Below are positions 1 to 5,111 of a stretch of DNA of 5,111 nucleotides, piece by piece. The stretch is from OCS116 cluster bacterium (lineage in GTDB: Bacteria; Pseudomonadota; Alphaproteobacteria; Rhizobiales; OSC116): NCBI GenBank assembly GCA_002402005.2, contig NVUS02000264.1:1-5111 (forward strand), written 5' to 3'. A program made the translations under genes and the position numbers. The notes beneath the pieces are model-generated. The model did no database searches, was not told where the DNA came from, and saw only the letters and a program-made list of their open reading frames with translations. Within the stretch, counting starts at the first letter, position 1. Each line of letters begins with the position of its first letter.

Positions 1-18
1 ATTCCGGCAATATTAACC

Positions 19-1809
19 ATGGTTTTTATTGTGCGGGCGATTGGTTATTTGCGCACTTCATTTAAACAAATACCTGATCAAGAAATTGTAAAACGGCTTG
101 AAGCGACCATAAAATTGTCGGTAATATTGAGTTTTGTTTTCATTATCTGGTCGTTTCAACTATTTCATTATGCCAATGATATTATGCTGGTTCATATTGT
201 ATTTTTTCTTTATATCACTCTTTTTGCGTGTGTTTTTTGCTTATTGCACATCATTCAATCGGCTATATATCTGACTTTAATTATCATTGTGCCGTCATTT
301 TTATATTTGATGACCCGCGACCATATGGTATTTAAAGCCATGGGCATTAACAGCTTATTGGTTTCGACCGGTATTATATTTTTGCTGACCAATCATTACA
401 AAAACTTCACCGGTTTGGTGCGCCAAAAAAGCATGTTGATTGAACAACGCCAGAAGCTGAATCAATTTAACGTTGAGAACATTCGCCTTGCCAATATCGA
501 CATGTTGACCTCTTTGCCAAATCGCAGGAATTTCTTTTCGCAGTTAAATGCATTGACCAAATCTTATGAAGGCCACCCGGAAAAAAGACTGATTGTTGGC
601 CTGTTGGATTTGGATGGTTTTAAGCGCATAAATGATATTTTTGGCCACCCGACGGGTGATGATTTATTGATACAGACCTCCGAACGGCTGGCCACAATAT
701 TAGGTGATGACATTACCTTGGCAAGATTGGGCGGCGATGAATTTGGCATCATCATCACCAAAGAAAAAGACATGAGAAGCATAGTCGCCATTGGTGAAAG
801 GCTTTGCGAAGCCATGCGGATTGATTTTCAATTACGTGATGGCACGATACAAATTGCCGCCACGGTTGGTTTTGTTGAGTTTCCAAGTATGGCAGACAAC
901 CCGCAACAATTGTTTGAGCGGGCAGATTATGCTTTATGCTATTCGAAACAACATAGCAAAGGCAAACCGGTGGTTTTCTCGGCTGAGCATGAAACCATCA
1001 TTCGTGAAGTTTCGACCATAGAACAGCAATTACATGGGGCGGATTTAGACAAAGAATTGTCGATCATGTTTCAACCCATTGTTGACATCAAAACCAATAT
1101 GGTTATGGGTTTTGAGGCTTTGGCTAGGTGGAATAACCCCATTTTGGGTAATGTTCGCCCTGATATATTTATCCGCTCTGCCGAACAGATGGGCTCGATT
1201 AGCAAATTGACCGTGATATTGTTGCGCAAAGCTTTGAAATTGGCCTGCGAGTGGCCGGACGATATCTATATGTCATTTAATTTATCGACTTATGATTTGG
1301 CTTCACCCGAAACCATTATAAAATTGGTCAATCTGATTGAAAAGTCAGATTTTCCAAGTAAAAGAATTGTGCTAGAGGTTACGGAAACAGCGGTAATGCA
1401 TGATATGGAACGTGCCACTGATGCGTTGAGATTGCTTAAATTACAAGGCGTGCAAATTGCCTTAGATGATTTTGGCACAGGTTTCTCATCATTAAGTTAT
1501 GTGCATCGCATGCCGCTTGACAGGCTTAAAATTGACCGTAGTTTCATCAATGAAATTGATACCGATAATGATACGCGAAATATTGTGCGCACCATTATTG
1601 ACCTATGTAATAATTTAAACTTATATTGCATTGTTGAGGGTGTTGAAACCGAATCTCAGTTAAAAGTGCTGGAGCAAGTTGGTGGCCAATATGTGCAGGG
1701 TTATTATTTTAGCCAGCCACTTACGCCGGTTGACGCGATGGCATATTTGGAGCAAGGCCTAACGGGTACGCCAGCTAAAACATTGGCGGAACAATGGTCG
1801 GCTTTGTAA
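19..1809 (+). CDS. Membrane-anchored GGDEF-EAL protein (putative diguanylate cyclase / c-di-GMP phosphodiesterase)
   Basis: This protein is predicted to make and/or break cyclic di-GMP at the inner membrane. Residues 1-30 are polar to mixed. About four hydrophobic segments follow (roughly 32-50, 55-78, 79-98, 111-125), then a helical linker (about 133-160). The GGDEF domain starts at the DMLTSLPNRR motif (161-170), has the metal-binding Asp in LLDLDGFK (D197), and an intact GGDEF at 238-242. The RxxD inhibitory site expected five residues before GGDEF is absent (GDDI there). The EAL domain carries EAL at 366-368, N421, E453, DDFGTG at 483-488, K504, E540 in EGVE, and Q560, so the usual phosphodiesterase residues all appear present. 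Both domains therefore look catalytically competent by motif; which activity dominates cannot be read from sequence. The membrane region matches no sensor family I can name. The ATG at 19 has no visible Shine-Dalgarno and the frame stays open to base 1, so the true start could lie upstream, or downstream at GTG 31. The stop is 41 bases before the Dabb gene. Confidence 0.95.
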   Translation: MVFIVRAIGYLRTSFKQIPDQEIVKRLEATIKLSVILSFVFIIWSFQLFHYANDIMLVHIVFFLYITLFACVFCLLHIIQSAIYLTLIIIVPSFLYLMTRDHMVFKAMGINSLLVSTGIIFLLTNHYKNFTGLVRQKSMLIEQRQKLNQFNVENIRLANIDMLTSLPNRRNFFSQLNALTKSYEGHPEKRLIVGLLDLDGFKRINDIFGHPTGDDLLIQTSERLATILGDDITLARLGGDEFGIIITKEKDMRSIVAIGERLCEAMRIDFQLRDGTIQIAATVGFVEFPSMADNPQQLFERADYALCYSKQHSKGKPVVFSAEHETIIREVSTIEQQLHGADLDKELSIMFQPIVDIKTNMVMGFEALARWNNPILGNVRPDIFIRSAEQMGSISKLTVILLRKALKLACEWPDDIYMSFNLSTYDLASPETIIKLVNLIEKSDFPSKRIVLEVTETAVMHDMERATDALRLLKLQGVQIALDDFGTGFSSLSYVHRMPLDRLKIDRSFINEIDTDNDTRNIVRTIIDLCNNLNLYCIVEGVETESQLKVLEQVGGQYVQGYYFSQPLTPVDAMAYLEQGLTGTPAKTLAEQWSAL

Positions 1810-1850
1810 AATTATAAATATTTACATCAGTAATATAAGGGTGAAATGCA

Positions 1851-2168
1851 ATGAGCAAAAAAATTAAACATTGCGTTTATATGCAGTTTAAGCCGCAATA
1901 TAGCGTGGCTGAACGCACTGCAATAATGCAGAAATTGGCTGATTTAAAACCGATTATGAATGGGTTTCTATCGATTGAATTTGGTGAAAACCTAGATTTT
2001 GAAAATAAAAGTGATTGCAATGCTGGCTTTGTTATAGATTTTGCCAGTGAGGCTGATTTGCAAAATTATGCCAGCCATCCGGAACATCAAAAAATTGGCA
2101 GTCAACTGGTTGAAATGTCGGTTGGTGGTGCGGATGGGATTATTGTATTTGACTTAGCGGTTGAATAA
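1851..2168 (+). CDS. Small Dabb-family (stress-responsive alpha/beta-barrel) protein
   Basis: A 105-residue protein with the layout of the Dabb family, ferredoxin-like folds that dimerise into a barrel. Visible hallmarks are the N-terminal strand KHCVYMQFK with His7, a helix around residues 18-32, a strand GFVIDFASEADL (59-70), the family-typical Y-x-x-HPEH segment (Y73, HPEH 76-79), and a C-terminal strand ending GIIVFDLAV. The length is normal for a single-domain member. Some members are known as stress proteins in plants or as small ring-cleaving or cyclising enzymes, but most bacterial ones have no assigned reaction, and none can be assigned here. The start is well supported: AAGGGTG at 1837-1843 lies 7 bases before ATG 1851. 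An ATG at 1846 is out of frame and too close to that site. It follows the GGDEF-EAL gene by 41 bases on the same strand, so co-transcription is plausible, but no functional link is evident. No signal peptide or membrane segment is seen; a cytoplasmic protein is inferred. Confidence 0.88.
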   Translation: MSKKIKHCVYMQFKPQYSVAERTAIMQKLADLKPIMNGFLSIEFGENLDFENKSDCNAGFVIDFASEADLQNYASHPEHQKIGSQLVEMSVGGADGIIVFDLAVE

Positions 2169-2201
2169 ACAATAAGCCTATTACCAATTTATTTTTATAA
2201 G

Positions 2202-2228
2202 TTTACAGCCTGTGCGAATGCTGCTAAT
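2202..2228 (+). promoter_or_regulatory. Weak candidate promoter for the PfkB kinase
   Basis: In the 92-base gap before the kinase, TTTACA (2202-2207) matches five of six bases of the sigma70 -35 consensus. A GCTAAT box (2223-2228) matches four of six of the -10 consensus, with a 15-base spacer, shorter than the preferred 17. A better -10-like string, TATAAA at 2232-2237, lies 24 bases from the same -35 box, which is too far. The gap contains no convincing terminator for the preceding gene, so read-through from the Dabb gene remains possible. This is inference from consensus matching only. Confidence 0.22.
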
Positions 2229-2260
2229 CGGTATAAAACCAGTATAGCAGAGGATATATT

Positions 2261-3193
2261 ATGATAATTTCATGTGGCGAAGCTTTGATCGATTTTTTTA
2301 AAATTGATGAGACTGGTGATTTTAAACCATTGCTTGGCGGCTCGTTGATGAATGTGGCGGTGGCCATGGCCAAAGCGGGCAACAATGCGGCGCTGATGAC
2401 CAATCTATCGACCGATCAATTTGGCGATCGGTTTTTCAATTATCTGATTGAAAATAATGTCAGCACCAAATATGTGGTGCGTTCTGACCATCAAACGGGT
2501 CTTATGGTTGTGGCTTATAATGCTGACAAAAGCGCCTCTTATAATTATTACGGGCATAATTCTGCTGAATTAAGTTATGAATATAATGCTCAAACATTGG
2601 GCTTGAGTGATGATGTGAATTGCTTGCATTTTGGCTCTTTTTGCTTGGTGATTGGCAAAACTGCAATCAGCTACCCAGCTTTGATTGCTGATGAACATAA
2701 AAACCGCATCATTTCGATTGATTTGAACATTCGTGATACGGTTGAAGGTGATATGCAATTGTGGGATGCGAGCTTTGACAAGCTTTTGCCGATGACCCAT
2801 ATTGCCAAAGCCAGTGCTGATGACGTGATGTTGATGCATGGTTTGGATAAGATGAGCCAAGCCAGCTGTTTTGAATATATGCAGTCTTGGCAGGACAAAG
2901 GTGCCAAAATGTCGGTCATTACCGATGCTGACAAAGGCGCTTATATATTGTGGAAGGGTGAGCAAATTCACCTGATGGGTAAGAAAGCTGACATTATTGA
3001 TACTGTTGGCGCTGGCGATTGCTTTATGGCCAACTTTTTATGCAAATTAGATCGTGATGGCCTGTTGAATGCGGATGGTTTTGATGACATTAGTGTTGAT
3101 CAAGTCAAAGCCGCTGCGGGTTATGCGATTGACGCTGCAACCTTTACCATTGCCCACAAAGGCGCTGTATTCCCTGCGCCAACCGATTTATAA
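2261..3193 (+). CDS. PfkB-family carbohydrate kinase, fructokinase-like
   Basis: A 310-residue cytoplasmic sugar kinase of the ribokinase/PfkB superfamily, predicted to transfer phosphate from ATP to a sugar hydroxyl. The order of motifs is complete: the N-terminal CGEALIDF (5-12) with substrate-contact Asp11, the di-glycine hinge GGSLMNVA (26-33), a central LHFGSFCLV strand (122-130), SIDLNIRD (152-159) where relatives usually have DPNxR, KASADD (183-188) in place of the K-x-S-x-x-E/D segment, and the signature DTVGAGD (247-253) with catalytic base Asp253 and the GAG anion hole. The end, HKGAVFPAP (299-307), resembles the GA-x-x-P tail of bacterial fructokinases. Fructose is therefore the best guess; 2-keto-3-deoxygluconate or another ketose cannot be excluded, and no sugar transporter or metabolic gene lies nearby to decide. 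The usual T-x-G-x-x-G segment reads TDADKG (221-226), lacking the first Gly. The start is firm: AGAGGA (2249-2254) is 6 bases before the ATG. The stop is one base from the stop of the oppositely oriented regulator. Confidence 0.92.
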   Translation: MIISCGEALIDFFKIDETGDFKPLLGGSLMNVAVAMAKAGNNAALMTNLSTDQFGDRFFNYLIENNVSTKYVVRSDHQTGLMVVAYNADKSASYNYYGHNSAELSYEYNAQTLGLSDDVNCLHFGSFCLVIGKTAISYPALIADEHKNRIISIDLNIRDTVEGDMQLWDASFDKLLPMTHIAKASADDVMLMHGLDKMSQASCFEYMQSWQDKGAKMSVITDADKGAYILWKGEQIHLMGKKADIIDTVGAGDCFMANFLCKLDRDGLLNADGFDDISVDQVKAAAGYAIDAATFTIAHKGAVFPAPTDL

Positions 3194-3194
3194 T

Positions 3195-3656
3195 TTAGAT
3201 TGGATAAGGTGATAGGCCTTTGACTTCGCGCAATTGGAAGTTGGAGCGGACTTGTGATACGCCCTCGATTTTCAGCAAGAATTTTTGAATGAAATCATCA
3301 TATGATGAGATGTCGGATGCGACCACACGCAGCAGATAATCGCTATCGCCGCTGGTGGCAAAACATTCGACCACTTCGGGTTGATTGTTGATTGCGGTTT
3401 CGAAATTCTGCACCAAATTATCGCTATGTTTTTCGAGGCTAACCCGGGCAAAAATGGTTTCGGGGAAGCCGACTTTTGCGCCAGAAACCCGCGCTTGATA
3501 ATTTTTAATCACGCCTTCTTCTTCTAACGACCGCACCCGCCGCCAACAAGCCGAGGGAGATAGGCCAACCAAATCTGCAAGGTCTTGATTGGTCAAACGA
3601 CCGTTTTTTTGCAATTCAGTCAATATTCTAATTTCGAGGCTTTCGAGCGAGCGCAT
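3195..3656 (-). CDS. Lrp/AsnC-family transcriptional regulator
   Basis: A 153-residue protein with the full two-domain Lrp/AsnC layout and normal length. The N-terminal winged helix-turn-helix covers about residues 4-58: LEIRILTELQKNGRLTNQDL, then the recognition helix in GLSPSACWRRVRSLEEEGVI (31-50), closely matching the family. The C-terminal RAM domain (about 66-145) includes ECFATSGDSDYLLRV (97-111), where the G-D-x-D-Y-L-L pattern marks the effector-binding and dimer interface. Family members bind DNA as dimers to octamers and respond to amino acids; the effector here cannot be read. The ATG is favoured because an in-frame TAA lies only 12 bases upstream on the coding strand; the ribosome site is weak (CGGA at most). 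The gene is convergent with the sugar kinase and lies 83 bases downstream of the AsmA-family gene in the same orientation. A candidate promoter with an internal palindrome sits just upstream, which fits the autoregulation common in this family, though no target is proven. Confidence 0.95.
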   Translation of the reverse strand: MRSLESLEIRILTELQKNGRLTNQDLADLVGLSPSACWRRVRSLEEEGVIKNYQARVSGAKVGFPETIFARVSLEKHSDNLVQNFETAINNQPEVVECFATSGDSDYLLRVVASDISSYDDFIQKFLLKIEGVSQVRSNFQLREVKGLSPYPI

Positions 3657-3690
3657 ATGTATAATCCGTTATTTCTTGCATTGAACACAT

Positions 3691-3720
3691 ATTAAACGAA
3701 AGAATCTTGCGCGCAATCAA
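3691..3720 (-). promoter_or_regulatory. Candidate sigma70 promoter for the Lrp/AsnC gene
   Basis: Read on the minus strand, TTGATT (plus 3715-3720) matches four of six bases of the -35 consensus and TTTAAT (plus 3691-3696) matches five of six of the -10 consensus, separated by 18 bases. Transcription would start near 3684, giving a leader of about 28 bases before the ATG. This is the best promoter-like arrangement in the window, and it suggests the regulator is transcribed separately from the AsmA-family gene. It is consensus matching only. Confidence 0.45.
3707..3716. promoter_or_regulatory. Perfect 10-bp palindrome in the regulator promoter, possible operator
   Basis: TTGCGCGCAA is a perfect inverted repeat. 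It lies between the proposed -35 and -10 boxes of the Lrp/AsnC gene, overlapping the -35 by two bases, a position where bound protein would block RNA polymerase. The half-site GCGCAA recurs at 3734-3739, 23 bases (about two helical turns) from its copy at 3711-3716. Spaced sites on one face of the helix would suit an Lrp-type oligomer. The sequence does not resemble the classical E. coli Lrp consensus, so the binding protein is unknown. Confidence 0.3.
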
Positions 3721-3724
3721 ATAA

Positions 3725-3735
3725 GCCTAACAGGC
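3725..3735 (-). terminator. Weak hairpin after the AsmA-family gene, possible terminator
   Basis: On the minus strand, GCCT-GTT-AGGC forms a 4-bp, GC-rich stem with a 3-base loop starting 4 bases past the AsmA stop codon. It is followed by TTATTTGATT, 7 of 10 bases being T. The stem is short for an intrinsic terminator, so read-through into the regulator is possible. It is the only terminator-like structure I found between these two genes. Confidence 0.22.
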
Positions 3736-3739
3736 GCAA

Positions 3740-5111
3740 TTATTTTGGTGCATTGAAGAGATTGTTAAGCAAGTTGCCAGCATCGAGTAGTTTTTCGGCA
3801 TCGCTTTTGGGCGCTTCCTCAGGTAGAGCGCCGGCTTGCTCATTATTGGTTTTGGGTAGCCCCAATAGGTTGCCAATTTGATCGCCGACTTGTTTGCTCA
3901 ATTCTTCGCCGACTTTATCACCCAATTCTTGGCCAATTGTTTCGGTAATTTTTTCAGTGACTTTCTCGATGATTTTTTCGGTGACTTTTTCGGTAATCTT
4001 ATCGGTGACTTTGTTGATTAATTTGGTGCGCATATTGTTGATTGTGCTGCTATTTTCAATCGCATAAGCATAATCAACCGCAATGTTTGGGTCGCTCCAT
4101 GGGCCGGTAATCAACACAGGAACGGTCATCCGCTCATAGCCTTGGCCATTTGCATCTGCCTGTTTAATCACTTTGGGGATGACACGATAATTAATCTGTC
4201 TACCGCCCAGATCAACCTGTCCAGCACCACGGATAACGATGTTTTCTGAGGTGATCTCTAAATCTTGATTGTCCAATATACCGCCAGCAATGGTGAAATT
4301 CATCACGGCTTTTACAAATTTTGTTTGCTTCTCTGCACCTGTGCCATTGGCAAAGCCATCGGTTAGCAGGCCTGAGACATTTTGGTCGAACAGGTTTTTG
4401 CCGGCATCCAACGCAAATGCAGCTAATTTTTCAGGGCTGTTAAGTGACAAATCTATATTGGCAATTTGTGGGGCGAGGGCATCGGCCAGAGCAATGCCGC
4501 TGATCACCCCATCGCGCATTTCTAATGTGCCTGTGCCATTGAGCCCAGCCATAAGTTGCGCAACCGATGCGCCGCTGGTGGTGATTTGGATATTTAGATA
4601 GGTGGTGGCGGTGAGCTTGTCGGTAATGTCGAGTGTGGTCAGCGCATCGCCGGCTTTAATGCCATCCACTTGCACCGCAGCGGCCAAATTAACCGCTTTG
4701 CCGGCCAATTGAGCGTTGATCGTACCGGCAATTTGCCCGCCAAATACATTTATTTGAAACGGTATTTTGGCGGCTTGTTTGCGGATAATTAATGTGGTGG
4801 CTATGTTATTGGCAGTGATGCCATCATAATCTAGGCCACCAATTGTCAGCTCTATATTGCTGTTGATTTGTGACAATATGCCGACACTGAAGGCGGTATT
4901 GCTCCACGACGATGAGCCTGAAGAAGCGCCAGATGCGGGGATGATTTGGCCATAATTGAGCCGGTCTATAGCCAATTTACCATAAATATTGGGCAAGCCG
5001 GCCAAGCTGAGATTTAATGTGCCGTTAATTTTACTGCCAAACGCGCTGAGTGACAGGCCAGCAAGTTGGTAATTGCTGCCGGATATTTTAAGATTTGTAT
5101 TTAAGTTTATG
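3740..5111 (-). CDS. AsmA-family envelope protein, C-terminal part (N-terminus beyond the window)
   Basis: 456 residues are visible and the frame is open to the right edge, so the true start lies outside; an in-frame TTG at 5003-5005 falls inside continuous AsmA-like sequence and is not a credible start. Family members are inner-membrane-anchored periplasmic proteins of beta-rich repeats, linked to outer-membrane assembly and, for the larger relatives, lipid transport between membranes. The anchor is not visible. Residues are numbered here from that TTG. Diagnostic segments are repeated beta-strand stretches such as GGQIAGTINAQLAG (89-102), the family core GTGTLEMRDGVISGIAL (156-172), a later strand pair VIRGAGQVDLGGRQINY (257-273), and the terminal VPVLITGPWSDPNI (295-308), typical of AsmA C-termini. 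After about residue 325 the protein leaves the usual fold for a charged tail: 13 four-residue units (332-383), a low-complexity linker (386-404), and a short Leu/Asn-rich end (405-418). The exact role is unassigned; it lies upstream of the Lrp/AsnC gene in the same direction. Confidence 0.9.
   Translation of the reverse strand, partial: INLNTNLKISGSNYQLAGLSLSAFGSKINGTLNLSLAGLPNIYGKLAIDRLNYGQIIPASGASSGSSSWSNTAFSVGILSQINSNIELTIGGLDYDGITANNIATTLIIRKQAAKIPFQINVFGGQIAGTINAQLAGKAVNLAAAVQVDGIKAGDALTTLDITDKLTATTYLNIQITTSGASVAQLMAGLNGTGTLEMRDGVISGIALADALAPQIANIDLSLNSPEKLAAFALDAGKNLFDQNVSGLLTDGFANGTGAEKQTKFVKAVMNFTIAGGILDNQDLEITSENIVIRGAGQVDLGGRQINYRVIPKVIKQADANGQGYERMTVPVLITGPWSDPNIAVDYAYAIENSSTINNMRTKLINKVTDKITEKVTEKIIEKVTEKITETIGQELGDKVGEELSKQVGDQIGNLLGLPKTNNEQAGALPEEAPKSDAEKLLDAGNLLNNLFNAPK
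3941..4012 (-). repeat. Three tandem copies of a 24-base repeat inside the AsmA-family gene
   Basis: On the coding strand, three adjacent 24-base units encode KVTDKITE, KVTEKIIE and KVTEKITE. The copies differ at only a few positions, several of them silent. Each unit is itself two similar 12-base halves (Lys, Val/Ile, Thr, Glu/Asp). The repeat passes without interruption into seven more four-residue units (3857-3940) with Gly or Ser at the third position that no longer match at the DNA level. This looks like in-frame duplication within a coding sequence, and its copy number could vary between strains. Confidence 0.85.

Noticed and set aside
564..1478. Open frames inside the GGDEF-EAL gene: 564-815 and 1290-1478 (minus), 791-1021 (plus)
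   Set aside because: They lie wholly within a gene whose frame encodes intact catalytic motifs; their translations show no recognisable domain and are shadow frames.
1783..1818. Promoter-like TTGGCG (1783-1788) and TATAAA (1813-1818) ahead of the Dabb gene
   Set aside because: The 24-base spacer is far from the 17 preferred, and the -35 match is poor, so read-through from the upstream gene is simpler.
2171..2182. Possible terminator hairpin after the Dabb gene (AATA-AGCC-TATT, 2171-2182)
   Set aside because: The stem is four A-T pairs with no GC content and no adjacent T-run, so it is too weak to support.
2570..2971. Two minus-strand open frames inside the kinase gene (2570-2971 and 2671-2934)
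   Set aside because: Both are antisense to conserved PfkB sequence and overlap each other in different frames, with no recognisable domain.
2171..3729. The 10-mer AATAAGCCTA occurs in both intergenic gaps (2171-2180 and 3720-3729)
   Set aside because: Several shared 10-mers are expected by chance in 5 kb, the match does not extend further, and the two copies have different positions relative to genes.
4269..4601. Plus-strand open frame of 110 codons inside the AsmA-family gene
   Set aside because: It is antisense to the most conserved AsmA segment (GTLEMRDGVISGIAL) and its translation resembles no protein family I know.
5003..5005. TTG as the start of the AsmA-family protein
   Set aside because: The same frame continues to the window edge through 35 more residues of AsmA-like sequence (for example NLKISGSNYQLAG), so the gene is simply cut by the window.

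Overview
The window looks like chromosomal DNA from a fairly AT-rich Gram-negative bacterium, most likely an alphaproteobacterium. This rests on the style of the Lrp/AsnC regulator, on a fructokinase-like PfkB kinase resembling those of rhizobia-type bacteria, and on an AsmA-family envelope protein, which implies an outer membrane. The taxonomic call is inference from protein character, not from a marker gene. Five protein-coding genes fill nearly all of the sequence. There are no RNA genes, insertion sequences, phage genes, CRISPR arrays or origins that I can support, and no gene-free stretch exceeds about 95 bases.

Left half, plus strand: a membrane-anchored GGDEF-EAL protein for cyclic-di-GMP turnover (19-1809, start uncertain at the window edge) is followed after 41 bases by a small Dabb-type alpha/beta-barrel protein (1851-2168). 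After a 92-base gap comes a PfkB sugar kinase (2261-3193). The first two could share a transcript; the kinase may have its own promoter.

Right half, minus strand: an Lrp/AsnC transcription factor (3195-3656) converges on the kinase with a single base between the two stop codons. Upstream of it, in the same orientation, lies an AsmA-family protein cut by the right edge of the window (3740-5111). The 83-base gap between these two holds a plausible sigma70-type promoter for the regulator, with a perfect 10-base palindrome between its -35 and -10 boxes, and a weak hairpin that might end the AsmA transcript.

The genes do not form an evident single pathway: second-messenger signalling, a small barrel protein, sugar phosphorylation, amino-acid-type regulation and envelope biogenesis sit side by side. 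I see no new multi-gene system here. The most unusual structure is the C-terminal tail of the AsmA protein, built from 13 consecutive four-residue units, part of which is encoded by three tandem copies of a 24-base repeat.
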